From Trifolium pratense (taxonomy: Eukaryota; Streptophyta; Magnoliopsida; Fabales; Fabaceae): DNA of 64,000 bases. Below, piece after piece: positions 1 through 11,074 of this stretch. The stretch's first letter is position 1. Every line of letters starts with the position of its first letter. A model generated the notes under the pieces. It saw only the letters and a program-made list of their open reading frames with translations. It was not told the origin of the DNA and did not search any database. The position numbers were made by a program, and so were the translations under genes. The DNA is taken from the NCBI RefSeq assembly GCF_020283565.1, contig NC_060060.1, positions 5,084,001 to 5,148,000 on the forward strand, given 5' to 3'.

Positions 1-1680
1 TGTAAAGCTTTGGTCAACGGCGGCACAGATAATTCATTCAATGTACCCTCTGCCTTCATACACATATGAAAGTAGAAAGTTAGTTCGGTTTCAAGAAAAG
101 TAATACAATTATACATGGCGGGGTCCTTGTTGCAGAATCATTTAAAAACAAATTATACGATAGTTAGTGACTCAAAGGCCATTTGTTAAACAATATGTGT
201 TGGTCCGAATAGAAGAAGCTCAAACCGTTCAAGCATGTAATTTTAAGTTTGATTCTTAAATCTAACTGTATAGAGAATCTTAGAATTTGAGTTTGGCCTA
301 ACTCTTACTCCCACTTATAAACACACTTTCAAACCTGTAATACATCCAATGTGGAACTCTCAACATACCCTCCTCGCGTCCAGAACTGGACTTTTACGGT
401 GTGACTCAAGTGGTTCGATACTAGGTGGCCTAACTGATCTTGAATAGGCTCTAATACCATCTTAGGATTTGGGTTTGGTCTAACTCAACCGTGCAAAACT
501 AGCTTTTTCAGGATCATATCTCATCCAAAAAATGTCCATTTATTAAGTTGCTCATCTACATTAAAACGTGGACATGTGAAACACTGAATAGTGAGAATAA
601 AAATGTAAGCCCATGATAGTAGTAGGACATTGATTAGGGTAAATTTATTGAGTAAACTCTCAATTATGTGCTTGAAAGATATAATCTGGGTCATATGAAT
701 ATCTAAAACATGACAATTACGTATACAGGTCCTTAAATATGCATTTCCTCATTCAAATTAGTCCTCAACATTATTCATTCTAAGGATAATCAGACCAATG
801 AAATGCATACTTAAAGGACTTATATGGTAACTTTCATCTTTCTAAGACTAATATGATCCTCATTGAGAGACTAAATTTGACTATGTACCCAAATTAATTT
901 GACTAAGTTCACCCTGCATTCACAAACCCTACTACTCCACAACCTGTACCATTAAGAATGGTAATCGAAAATTGCGAACTGTAAGGGAAGCCATAACCTT
1001 CATCAATCTTAAAAATCAATACATCAACACCAAAATTCCACAGTAACCACCATCATATCTTCAACAAGTAAATCCCATTTCATCCCTATTCTAACTTCAT
1101 GTCATAACCTACATAATTTAGAACCCCCAATTGCAAGAAATGACTTAAACTTCAGTCCAAATATCAAACAAAGAACAAAAATTAGCATTTAGGCATTGCA
1201 AAACAATGAATTTTTTCACATGGGCATTGCATAAAATCAAATATTTTCACATGGGAATTGCAAAAAAATCAAGTTTTTTTCAAATGGGAATTGCAAAAAA
1301 TCAAAAAATTTCAAATGGGAATTTAAAAAAATCAAATTTATTTCACAAGGGTATTTCAAAAAAAGGATTCTAGTAGGGTGATTCAATGGTGTTTATACCT
1401 GAAAGAGCATGGTGAGAGTGTCTGATGGAGAAATAGGAACAACAACAACAGGTTGTTGTTCAATCTCAGTAACAACTTGTTGTTGTTGAGTTTCATCTTC
1501 CACTGCCTTAGCTACAAATAAGCTACGGTTCTTCTTAATTGAGAGTGGCTTGAAAGGTGAAATGCGAGGATAGCATGGAAAAGTGCAAAATGGAAGAGAA
1601 TGAGAAGAAGAAGAAGAAGAAGCAGAAGAAGAAGAGAGACGAATTGAGTGAAGAGATGAAGATGAAATTAGTGTGGCCAT
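1..1680 (-). CDS. Plastid-targeted small protein, 5' part (exon 1, intron, start of exon 2)
   Basis: Exon 1 is 1399-1680: ATG at 1680, 94 codons, ending CAG before a GT donor at 1398-1397. Exon 2 begins at 53 after an AG at 55-54 and runs off the window. Both junctions are phase 0, and the joined protein reads ...TLTMLFQ then AEGTLNELSVPPLTKAL. The first ~55 residues are rich in Ser and basic residues with few acidic ones, which fits a chloroplast transit peptide; an acidic/Gln stretch (DETQQQQ) follows. The exon-2 start resembles small plastid proteins with a heavy-metal-associated (ferredoxin-like) fold; that family assignment is from memory and tentative. The 1.3 kb intron carries a degenerate tandem repeat. 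The protein is cut by the window edge, so function cannot be checked further. Confidence 0.75.
1195..1365. repeat. Degenerate ~33 bp tandem repeat inside intron 1
   Basis: About five diverged units share the core ATGGGAATTGCAAAAAATCA followed by a T-rich run. They lie just downstream (gene sense) of the exon 1 donor of the plastid-protein gene. Confidence 0.7.
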
Positions 1681-1747
1681 TTTTTATCGAGAAACAGTGT
1701 CAATTGGTTTGTTTTGGTAGCTTTCGAAGAATTTCCCACTTGACACC

Positions 1748-1748
<1 letters not shown>

Positions 1749-1788
<40 letters not shown>

Positions 1789-1790
1789 CA
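1749..1790. repeat. (ATCT)n microsatellite
   Basis: About ten tandem ATCT units lie 70-110 bp upstream of the plastid-protein start codon, in its promoter or 5' UTR. Length variation is likely. Confidence 0.95.
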
Positions 1791-1879
1791 ATCCAAAGTT
1801 CTTCACAAAAACATCAAAATATTGGGATTTGTAGACTTCAGCTTTTACAATGCACAAAATACAAATCATGAATAAAATT

Positions 1880-2325
1880 ATAATAATGTACAAATTTATA
1901 AAATTTACTAGTGAATTAAAGTTTAATGAAATGATGTGACTAAATTAGTTTATATTTAAATTTTTTTAATTGTATGTGGGCCCAAATATTTTTTATTTAC
2001 GTTTGTGTCTTTGTTAATTTGGGGTTGTGCCCAGAGGAACACTTACTTAGACACAACACCACATAATAGGTGTTGGGCACACATACATATTTTAAAAAAA
2101 TTAAAAAATGATTAATTTATTAAATATTTATTTATGTGGTGTATGTCAAAATTTTATTGAATGTGCCCAAATATCATGCATTGGGTCTGTGTCCAAGGAA
2201 AACTTTCTCTATATAATATCTCTACTATAAAAAATTTCGTTCTTTCAACATTCATTCTTTTCATCTCAACGTATTCACTCACTTCAATCTTCTTCTACAC
2301 TTTTTTCTTCAACACATTATTTTTT
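1880..2325. other. AT-rich spacer, no gene seen
   Basis: No coding exon is convincing. Scattered TTGGGCAC/GTGCCCA motifs (about 2025-2035, 2073-2081, 2162-2168) in both orientations suggest an old inverted-repeat element, but I could not define its ends. Confidence 0.4.
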
Positions 2326-2331
2326 TTTAAG

Positions 2332-2495
2332 AGTGATGTTAACTTGTGCCCTAAGGGCACATGTTAAGCTACCTAAGAATAGAAATATAGCATTTGTTGA
2401 TGCAGAAAATTTAATGTTTAGAGAATTGAATATATCACAAGTTCAATAAATTATTTCCACATTTATCTTCTTAACATATGCCCTTAACATTCTCC
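2332..2495. mobile_element. MITE with ATGTTAA...GGGCACATGTTAAG ends
   Basis: The left end (from ~2336) contains ATGTTAACTTGTGCCCTAAG then GGCACATGTTAAG. The right end (2469-2493) is the reverse complement of a shorter version with an internal deletion. The ends resemble those of the element at 4334-4518, so they may be one MULE-like family. A target duplication was not resolved. Confidence 0.55.
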
Positions 2496-2499
2496 TTTT

Positions 2500-2690
2500 T
2501 TTAAACTAAAAGTATCATCTGCATGCAACTACAGAAACTAATCCCCTTAAGATAACTGAAATCCATTTAAGGGATTGACTTCTCCCAACAAATACTTCTC
2601 CATACGCACCGGCCAGGGATCTAACCCAGGACCAAATAGTTAAGGGACTTAAGTATCTATCACTTGTGTCACACTATGTTGGTAACACAT
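2500..2690 (-). mobile_element. tRNA-derived SINE, minus strand
   Basis: On the minus strand an internal promoter-like region (box-B-like GGTTAGATCCCTGG near 2604-2617) is followed by a SINE body ending in an A-rich tract at about 2503-2509. It abuts the MITE on its left. A target duplication was not found, so the ends are approximate. Confidence 0.5.
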
Positions 2691-3360
2691 TCATATTTTA
2701 CTTCACAATTTTTTCCTTTTATTTTTCAACATTCGTTCATCATACCTTTTAAAAAAAAAAAATTCGTTCATCATACTCCCCACTTTTTTCTTTAAACACT
2801 TTCTTTAATATTCATTCAAAAATCTATTTCAACACATTATTTCTACATTCACATATTATCTATTTTCTTTATCTATTTTAACATATTCACCTTTTATCTT
2901 CTTCAATATATTCAATCTTTTAATTTTCAAACATGCACATAACAATATAATAACATCCCATTGTAAAAAAATTTAATAATAATAACATCCAAACATCATA
3001 GCATCATTATTTTAATTCCCTAAGAATATAGTCATTGGTGGGCACGTAGTGGCATATTCAAGTAAAACCTTTGACATGCAGTTAAATTGCGCTAGAGGCT
3101 TCCAAAAATAGTTGCCAATAATTTTCAATAAGTAAATTATCTTCTTCAACTTGACCGGACACAAAAATTTAAGATATAATTTTTTTTTTGGTTACCAAGA
3201 ATATATATCAATTGAAATAAAAAAAACCAAGCACAAACAAGATATACTTTGTGGTTTTAAAGCAGCTTTGGTTGCAAGTACGCAATTCTCATTTATTTGA
3301 AAATCAAAGAATCAAACTAAATGTTTCCTTAACCGCCTTGCACTTCCAGCTGGACCCGTT

Positions 3361-3452
3361 TCACCTGAAATGACCCGACCCGGCCAAACCGAAACACACG
3401 GGTCGGTCGGTCGGTTTCAAACGGTTTGCACGGGTTTGTCCACACCTACGTA
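3361..3452. other. GC-rich low-complexity motif (GGTCGGTCGGTCGG)
   Basis: A GC-rich stretch of GACCCG/GGGTCGG words in an AT-rich intron ends TTGCACGGGTTTGTCCACACC. Such sequences often mark the end of a dispersed repeat, but I cannot assign it. Confidence 0.3.
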
Positions 3453-4009
3453 ACACTATATAATTAGAAAACATTTTTCTAGGTTCATTGTATAATTAAT
3501 ATAATTGGTATACCTAGAAAGATAATTTTTGCTTACAATGTTCCAAAGAATTCTTGTTTAATAAAAAAAAATCTATATGGAACTGAGAAAAGTCTTAAGG
3601 TCTAACCTTCGAGAAAGGTGGCACGATTTTCTTTAAGATTAGCTGCATTGTTATTTTTCTTAAACATTTACACATAAAAAGAAAATGATGTTATTTATTA
3701 ACGGTCAGATAAAACTATAAGGAGTTATTGTCAAAAATAAATAAATATAAGGAGTTATAATCGAATAGAAATAAAAAAGAGTTTCAGCTGAACGTAAATA
3801 TTCATATAATTAGGAGCCTAATGCAATTTGTGTGAGTGATCAAGAACAATATAGCTAAGATTTGGCATGCCATTTCAACACAAAATCAAGACACAAAGTT
3901 GACATGTATTTATTATAGTAGACAAGTATGCAAAATAAAAAATAATAAGAGAAGGGTTGGATATGAATTCGAATGGGAAGAATCTTGAATATATAAGAGA
4001 GGTGATTCA

Positions 4010-4107
4010 AAGCCACTATATTTGGTCTAGTGGTGAGGGGTTTGGTAGTATGTTATAACTTATAGGTCCTGTGTTCGATTCTCAGCTCATTGTAAACAAA
4101 AAAAAAA
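4010..4107 (+). mobile_element. tRNA-derived SINE with 8 bp target duplication
   Basis: Box-A-like GGTCTAGTGGTGAGG (4024-4038) and box-B-like GTGTTCGATTC (4071-4081) are followed by a poly(A) tail (~4097-4107). GTGATTCA flanks the element at 4002-4009 and 4108-4115, a perfect direct repeat, so both ends are well supported. It sits in an intron of RNase H-like copy A. Confidence 0.88.
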
Positions 4108-4333
4108 GTGATTCATGAACCGAATGTCTTAAAGTTTTGGATGGAGATATATTGTTTTCATCTCTTCGGTGTTGACTCATTGTTTCTTCCGACGCTTCCC
4201 TAACTCCTACAAGTGGTATCAGAACCGTGGTTTGCCTTGATCAGAGAGCGAGAATGTATTCTGATATTGAAACAACTATAAGAGAAAACTCACACTTGAG
4301 GAAAGATTGTTGGGTTTCAAGTATTAATGATTA

Positions 4334-4518
4334 GGCAAATGCTAAATAGTGCCCCCGGGGCATTCTTTAAGCCCTTAAATAGTAAGCTTTTTATAGAATT
4401 TTTATCGGAATGCGTAAAGTCAATGCATTGGAAATTGTAATGTTTAACTCTTTGAATAAAAAGTTTCTTTAAATGGAATGCTTAAAGAGTGCCCCGGGGG
4501 CACTCGTTAGCAAGACCC
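4334..4518. mobile_element. 185 bp MITE, MULE-like, 9 bp target duplication
   Basis: Terminal inverted repeats of ~38 bp share GAGTGCCCCCGGGGCACTC-type sequence with few mismatches (left ...TGCTAAATAGTGCCCCC, right reverse complement ...TGCTAACGAGTGCCCCC). TAATGATTA flanks it at 4325-4333 and 4519-4527. A 9 bp duplication is typical of Mutator-like elements. It has no coding capacity. Confidence 0.85.
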
Positions 4519-5508
4519 TAATGATTAAGTTTTACATCAACTATATGTCCCTCTCTTATATTCATGAAACATTGGTACATTGTTTCTTCCTACCCTCTCC
4601 CTATAACTCCCCAACGCAAAATGATTCCCAAATTCCAATGCAATTATTTTCAACTCAACAAAGCAATACCCAATTGAGACGAGGAAACTTAAACTTAATA
4701 AACCAATACCTTAGGAATTAGATTGATGGAGAATGACTGAAAACTTTTCCTCAACCTGATTGCCTCAAGACATAAGTCTTGCATGTCGACTGTTTGCCAA
4801 GGTTTCCCGAACTGTTGCAAAACCAATAACATATGTTGGTAAATTGTTTTAAGAAAGAAAAATGTATAGAAAAGAAATTAAAAGTAACAATGGGTACATT
4901 TTAACAATATCTAACCAATTAGGAAGAATATAAACAAAATGAATCCAAAGGAGCCTTTCTTTTTTGGGGTAGGGGATAGGTTCCTTAGGTTGTTGTTAAT
5001 GTATATATTATGTTAACAATTGGATTGTGTTTTCTTTTATCAATATTTAAATGCAATTTTAATTTTACCAAAAATATATCAATCAAATAATAATCTATAC
5101 CTATATAAAAATAAAAATGATACAAAAAAATTGATTAAACTAGCCATAACGTATAAAGACATGTTTTTTTATTTTTTCTTCTTTTGAACAACAAATTTAT
5201 TAACAAATTCACCAAAACATAAGACATTTTTTTTACATAAATTTGCATAGTAGACACAGACAGGCGCAGAACATGCCATATCGGACCGCTAGTAATAATA
5301 AAACACCTGATCGATAACAAACTTTGAATCACCTACGACAGTAATGTGCTTAAATCCTTTCATGATCACTTGTTTCATACTCAAAATTAGAGCTCGATAT
5401 TCCACAATCTCTTTTGTTTGATGCTCCAGTCTTTCGTTTGTTTGATTCTTGATCCCTTCACGGAATCCACAACACTACATAGAAACATAAGTGTTGGCTA
5501 TATTTTGT

Positions 5509-5550
5509 GGGTCATGTTAAACAGTGCACTCGGTGCACGTGTTAAGCATA
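5509..5550. mobile_element. End of a related MITE
   Basis: GGGTCATGTTAAACAGTGCA then CTCGGTGCACGTGTTAAGC matches the terminal style of the 4334-4518 element. A convincing partner end was not found, though a rearranged one may lie near 5610-5660. It lies where exon 2 of copy A should be upstream. Confidence 0.45.
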
Positions 5551-6151
5551 CAAAAAATACAAATAAACATAAAGTTAATGTTGATAAAACCAACTTTTTA
5601 CACTTTCAATGTATTGAATGCACGAGTTTCAAGACAAAATTCTCTTATTTATATGCTTAATCAGTCCAGTAATGTTTACACAATGAGATGATTATGTTAA
5701 CCAATATGTTATAAAGGAATCAACATTCACTCTATTTATTTCTAATGATATTTTGAATTCTCTTGAAGCATTCACATTGCTCATACATACTATTTATCTT
5801 ATCTACTATAAAGTCGAAAATTACATATATAAAATCGAAAACTTAAGAATAGAATATGAATCATGTGGTTTGGGGTTTCAAAACTCAAAATCAAAAATTG
5901 CATAAACTCAAATGTAACAAAAAGTAAGCATTAGCAAACAATGGTACCACTTAGTCTGCAAACTCACTAAATCATAGTTTTGACACTTTCAAGGGAAAGG
6001 GAAAGGGATAGATAGACAGATATACAAACCAACAAACATAAATGTTAGGCAGAAATGTAACATAAGTTTTAGGCAGTAGTGATAACATAACTTTTCTAAT
6101 TAACTCTAAGCAGTAGTGATAACTAATTAACTGGTGTGGTGCTAGGGATGA

Positions 6152-6784
6152 TCAACAATTCTGTAAGGTTAGAAGTTGTTGACCAACTGCAAAAGTTTAA
6201 GGAGACAAATCAATATATAACAGTTGAAACTAATATTTGAAAAACACAATTAACTTATAATTTGATGTACAAGTGAAGAAGAGAAAGAAAAATTAAAGAG
6301 CATTTAACCTCTGAGATATCTGATCGCCTCATCTACATCAAGACTAAAACAAGTTAATAAGATTATATTATACCTTAGCAAGGGAGAATGTGTTAAAAAA
6401 TTTCTTCATCTTCAAAACTTGAAGGCATAGTTCCATTTCTCTTTCCATTTCCCACATACCGGTAGAATGTGTCTCCCATGGTCTAGCAATGTCATTGACA
6501 ACAAAGTTTGACTCCCCAAAAACGCTAACATTCTTAAACTCATTTTTTATCGCATATTCCAAGCCGAAGATTAGGGCTTTGTATTCAGCATTTTTGCCTT
6601 GTACCTGGAAACTTCCTTCATTTTGCACATTTTTCCTTAAACGCCAGATATTATTATCTTGTTCTGAAAAGATCATAACCCCTAAACCAGTCCCATTAGG
6701 TGTGACAATACCCTTGAAGGCAATCATAAAAGAAGGTTCCAATTTTGTCATCAAGTTCACTTCTTCCACCACTTCATTTGCTTC
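6152..6784 (-). pseudogene. RNase H-like copy B, fused middle exons
   Basis: The large exon 6374-6784 (137 codons, after an AG at 6786-6785) covers what are exons 2-4 of the intact gene without introns. It reads IAFKG where the active family has FDGAS and FGESN where it has GDS, so two catalytic Asp are gone, while the Glu (AEYKAL) stays. The last exon 6152-6186 encodes a short tail (GQQLLTLQNC, stop). Most of the exon between them is removed by a 66 bp deletion, so the reading frame cannot be completed as in copy C. No first exon is recognisable. Confidence 0.7.
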
Positions 6785-6840
6785 CTATCAATAAACAGCA
6801 AAAAAGAATCGTTAACAAAACAAATCATGCTAACAGAACA

Positions 6841-7245
6841 AACAAAACCAAGAGATAAGAAAAAGAACAAATTTTTACCAAACAATCAGTAATGTTTACA
6901 TAAACAAAACCATGAGATAAAAAAAAAAGAACAAATTTTTACTAAAAAATCAGTAATGTTTACACAAACATTCATGACATTTTTAGGAAGAAAAAAAGAA
7001 AAGAAAGAGTGAATAGCATAAAATTTACAGTGTGTGTTGTTGAAACAAGTCATGCTAACAAAACAAATAAAACCATGAGATAAGAAAAAGAATAAATTTT
7101 TACCAATAAGTAATGTTTACACAAACAAAACCATAAGATAAGAAAAAGAACAAATTTTTACCAAATCAGTAATGTTTTAAACAAACAAAACCATGAGATA
7201 AGAAAAAGAACAAATTCTTACCAAAAAATCAGTAATGTTTACACA
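6841..7245. repeat. ~60 bp minisatellite, five units
   Basis: Units start at about 6841, 6903, 7063, 7121 and 7182. Each contains ACCATGAGATAAGAAAAAGA, then CAAATTTTTACC, then CAGTAATGTTTACA. A ~95 bp unrelated spacer splits the array. It lies upstream of copy B and joins the two duplicated blocks. Confidence 0.85.
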
Positions 7246-7714
7246 GTGAGATGATTATGTTAACCAATATGTTATAAAGGAATCAACATTCACTCTATTT
7301 ATTTCTAATGATATTTTGAATTCTCTTGAAGCATTCACATTGCGCATACATACTATTTATCTTATTTACTATAAAGTCGAAAATTACATATATAAAATCG
7401 AAAACTTAAGAATAGAATATGAATCATGCGGTTTGGGGTTTCAAAACTCAAAATCGAAAATTGCATAAACTCAAATGTAACAAAAAGTAAGCATTAGCAA
7501 ACAATGGTGCCACTTAGTCTGCAAACTCACTAAATCATAGTTTTGGCACTTTCAAGGGAAAGGGAAAGGGATAGATAGACAGACATACAAACCAACAAAC
7601 ATAAATGTTAGGCATAAATGTAACATAAGTTTTAGGCAGTAGTGATAACATAACTTTTCTAATTAACTATAAGCAGTAGTGATAACTAATTAACTGGTGT
7701 GGTGTTAGGGATGA

Positions 7715-8413
7715 TCAACAATTCTGTAAGGTTAGAAGCTGTTGACCAACTGCAAAAGTTTAAGGAGGCAAATCAATATATAACAGTTGAAACTAATATT
7801 TGAAAAACACAATTAACTTATAATTTGATGTGCAAGTGAAGAAGAGAAAGAAAAATTAAAGAGTATCTAACCTCTGAGATATCTGATCGCCTCATCTGCA
7901 TCATGACTAGGTGTTCCAGTTTTTCCCTAAAACATTAAAAGAATCAGACTGCTGATAATAAGCTAATATAATTAAAAACAAGTTAATATGATTATATTAT
8001 ACCTTAGCAAGGGAGAATGTGTTAAAAAATTTCTTCATCTTCAAAACTTGAAGGCATAGTTCCATTTCTCTTTCCATTTCCCACATACCGGTAGAATGTA
8101 TCTCCCATGGTCTAGCAATGTGATTGACAACAGAGTCTGACTCCCCAAAAACGCTAACATTCTTAAACTCATTTTTTATCGCATATTCCAAGCCGAAGAT
8201 CAGGGATTTGTATTCAGCAATTTTGCCTTGTACCTGGAAACTTCCTTCATTTTGCACATTTTTGCTTAAACGCCAGATGTTATTATCTTGTTCTGAAAAG
8301 ATCATAACCCCTAAACCAGTTCCATTAGGTGTGACAATACCCTTGAAGGCAATCATAAAAGAAGGCTCCAATTTTGTCATCAAGTTCACTTCTTCCACCA
8401 CTTCATTTGCTTC
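7715..8413 (-). CDS. RNase H-like copy C, possibly expressed, catalytic Asp lost
   Basis: Three exons join in frame: 8003-8413 (137 codons), 7872-7926 (18 codons plus 1 nt, GKTGTPSHDADEAIRYLR) and 7715-7749 (ending QNC, stop). All four internal splice sites follow GT-AG, giving ~167 residues without any upstream exon. The first exon may be missing: its acceptor (AG at 8415-8414) is followed upstream by satellite-like DNA, so translation would have to start at the internal Met of LMTKLEP. The family's first and third catalytic Asp are replaced (FKG, GES), while AEYKSL and the late Asp (DADEA) persist. It could be a catalytically dead RNase H-like protein or a decaying duplicate. Confidence 0.55.
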
Positions 8414-8424
8414 CTATCAAAAAA

Positions 8425-9005
8425 TCGGCCGGAAAAAAGAAACCGATCGAAAAACCTAAAATCAACGATAAACGCTAAAATCGACTGAAAATCCAAAAAA
8501 TTGGTAGAAAACCTAAAAATCGGCCAAAAACCCAAAAATCGACTATAAACCCTAAAATCAGCCGAAAACCCAAAAATCGGCGGAAAAACCTAAAATCGGC
8601 CAAAAGCCCAAAATTCGACAATAAACCCTAAAAACTCGGCCGAAAACCTAAAATCGGCCAAAATCTCAAAAATTGACTATAAACCCAAAAAATTGGCCAA
8701 AATCTCAAAAATTGACTATAAACCATAAAATCTTCCGAAAAATCTAAAATCGACCACAAATTTAATAAACCCAGTTTTCGTCCGATGTTAGGGTTTATAG
8801 TCGATTTTTTGGTTTTCGGTCGATTTATGGGTTTATAGTCGATTTTTTGGGTTTTTACCGATTTCCGGATTTTCAGCTAATTTTCTGGGTTTAGGGTCGA
8901 TTTTTGGTTTTTCGACCGATTTTTTGGGTTTTCGGACGATTTTAGAGTTTATAGTCGATTTTTGGGTTTTTGGTCGATTTTTGAGTTTTTTGGATTTCTT
9001 GAAAT
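8425..9005. repeat. Inverted satellite-like array (AAAATCGGCC / GGTCGATTTT words)
   Basis: From ~8425 to 8760 short degenerate units such as CCTAAAATCGGCCAAAAACC and AAAAATCGACTATAAACCC repeat on the plus strand. From ~8775 to 9000 the reverse-complement words follow (GGGTTTATAGTCGATTTTT, GGTTTTCGGTCGATTT). The two halves could fold into an imperfect hairpin of roughly 230 bp per arm. RNase H-like exons flank it in opposite orientations. Confidence 0.8.
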
Positions 9006-9048
9006 TTTGGTACCTCTTTTGTAATTTTCGGACACTCGTAGATATGAT

Positions 9049-9385
9049 GTGATGGAAGAAGTGAAAAAGATGACGGATACCATGTCAAAATTGTTTGAGA
9101 GATGCATCCTGGGTGTTGAAGCATTGAATAAGCAAGTGAAATTGGAGCCTTCTTATATCATTGCATTCAAGGGTATTGCCGCATCTACTAAGCCTGGTTT
9201 AGGGGTTATGGTCCTGTATGAACCAAGAGAATAACATGTGGCGTTTAAGGAAATAAGTGGAAAATGAAGGAGGTCTCCATGAACAAGAGAAAATTGTTGA
9301 ATACAAAGCCCTGATCTTGGGCTTTAGACACGCCATAAAAAATGACTTTAAAAATGACTTTAAAAAATGACTTTCGGCGATTCAC
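9049..9385 (+). pseudogene. RNase H-like copy D, inverted relic
   Basis: The plus strand encodes MMEEVKKMTDTMSKLFERC... then KLEPSYIIAFKGIA, matching the large exon of copies B and C with about 25 additional N-terminal residues. A frameshift near 9230 (after EPRE) and a stop (AGG AAA TAA, ~9255) are followed by recognisable EYKALILGF in another frame. It ends in a run of repeated ATGACTTTAAAA. It lacks the catalytic Asp, like B and C. Confidence 0.75.
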
Positions 9386-9419
9386 ATTCTCTCCTTTTCG
9401 CCCTTCTTCATCTTGTTCA

Positions 9420-9545
9420 CAGTTTATTCATCGTTAACCTTCTTCTCAAACTCCTCCAATTCCGCCTTCATCTTCAACAGCTCATTCCCCATCTTCCTCA
9501 CAACATACCCTCTTACGATTTTTTGAATCATCTTCGTGGATAACA
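9420..9545 (-). pseudogene. IQ-motif/BAG-like gene fragment
   Basis: The minus strand encodes KMIQKIVRGYVVRKMGNE followed by an acidic/basic helix (LKMKAELEEFEKKVNDE, stop). The IQxxxRGxxxRK pattern is a calmodulin-binding IQ motif. An IQ motif running into such a helix is seen in plant BAG5-like co-chaperones, which I offer only as a guess. There is no upstream exon, and the fragment is fused to copy D on its left. Likely a captured or truncated piece. Confidence 0.35.
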
Positions 9546-9659
9546 GTGTCTTGTTGGAACAAAGAGTACAGAAACAAAAGAAATATATCGATAAACAGAT
9601 GCGCATGGACAATGCAATTTTGATGAAACGGTTATAAACGTTTTCAACATACAATATTA

Positions 9660-11070
9660 TCTTGGCAGTATTGGGGACAAAGAAGTGGCTATTGACCGAC
9701 TTGAGTACACACTCTACTATTGAGTCTATACACCCTTTTATTTCTTTGTTCTTTTATTTTACTTTCACCAGCTAATAGTTCCTGAAACATAAATGTTATT
9801 TAAACAATTGTTTCAACAAAAATACAACAATCATACTAACATTATTACTTAATACTACTTTTTACTTCTTTTTTTTTCACTACACTAGCCGAGACTCTCT
9901 TTCTTCTATCTATGCAACAAACAAAATAGAAGAAAAAGTAGTATTAGTTAATAGTATTCGTATCGTTGTTGTACTTTTGTTCGATCAAAGTTGTTTAAAT
10001 AATATTTATGTACGTTCTTGAAATTGGACCACCTCCAACTAGTGTGATTTTATGTGTGTAAAGAAAGAAAAATAAAAAATAAAGATGTGATAATATGAGA
10101 GAAAAAATAATTGTAACAGAGATAATTAGACACATAAAATGACAATATGTGACTCTTATTTCCTTAATATAACTTATGTGATTTCTTTTACGCAATACAA
10201 ATATGCCGGTGTTTTATTTTTTTATAATAAATATGTCAGTAAATTTATGCGTTTATTTTGTACTCGTGTTAATCTTATAAATAATATAAAAAAATAAAGT
10301 CCACAAACCGTAGTTCAATATATAAGGTTTATGTGGAAAAAATTCATGATTTTTTATTAAATTTCATCGAACTTTTTTGTGTGTGGTATAAAATAGAAAA
10401 TTTGTTCATTTTAAACCGTTGAATTGATAAAACTTTAATTCGTAAGTCGAAGTTGTTGGTTTTAGTTGAAACTTCTCATTTGAAATTTGTGGTAATCCCT
10501 CATATGTCTGTGTGCAAGTAACAAAGCTGATAATGTCTCAACCATCATTGTATGGTTATGTACATCAAGGTGACTAATAGTAAAATTTAAATGAGACATT
10601 CTTTCGGTGGCAACTTGACTACCCATCTCATAAAATTTGGTTGGTAATCCATCCTAAGTGTCTTGAATATAGTGGTTGAGAAAAATGTCACTTATAATAC
10701 TATTAAATATGTTTCATTTTTAATTGTGGTAATATAATTTGCAATATTTATAAATTCACCTTATATATAATTACGCAAACCGATGCATGAATGACTAACT
10801 TTTGTCCAAGTTTATGCATCGGTTTGTGTAATTTTCTTTTCTTCCACTTTATTTTCATAGAACCAAACGGACCCTTAATTCCTATGACAAGCCTAAAGGT
10901 GAGAACACATTATTAAATACATGTCTAAAATAACTTTACATAGACAGTGCACAAAAATTAAACTCGTAATTATTATTAAGTCCACAAAGCAATTTACAAT
11001 GCTATATAGTGTAAACACTATATTCACAAAATATCACGAAAGCTACGCGCACTTGAAAAACGGATATATT
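9660..11070. other. AT-rich intergenic region, no gene seen
   Basis: No exon chain or transposon boundary is convincing. GATGCATGAATG and its inverse near 10780-10830 (AAACCGATGCATGA / TTATGCATCGGTTTG) form a short palindrome. Confidence 0.5.
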
Positions 11071-11074
11071 TAAG

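Larger units (their letters stand above)
3086..5474 (-). pseudogene. RNase H-like gene copy A, exons 3-6 relic
   Basis: Four exons align in order with the intact gene at 13613-16355. Exon 3 is 5307-5474 (56 codons, begins CCGFREG, keeps VEYRALIL and VVGDSKFVIDQ, with about 8 extra residues). Exon 4 is 4710-4811 (34 codons, FGKPWQTVDMQDLC...LIPK). Exon 5 is 3607-3658 (52 nt, the same length as in the intact gene). An exon-6 relic (GQVEED) lies near 3086-3157. Splice sites of exons 3-5 are intact, but the exon 6 acceptor AG is lost (GTGTC in place of GCAGC). Exons 1 and 2, with the first catalytic Asp, are absent upstream, where a MITE end and the duplicated block begin. The long exon 4/5 intron carries a SINE and a MITE. 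The catalytic Glu (VEYRAL) and Asp (GDSK) remain. Most likely a recent pseudogene. Confidence 0.75.
5671..8420. repeat. Tandem segmental duplication, ~1.56-1.63 kb offset
   Basis: The block 5671-6790 recurs at 7234-8420 with only scattered substitutions. The offset is 1,563 bp at the left edge and 1,629 bp within the exon; the 66 bp difference is a deletion in the first block that removes most of one exon. The left edge of both blocks is the phrase AATGTTTACACA, which is also the end of the ~60 bp minisatellite unit lying between them. A shorter version of the same flank (near 13020-13115) lies downstream of the intact family member. Confidence 0.85.
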
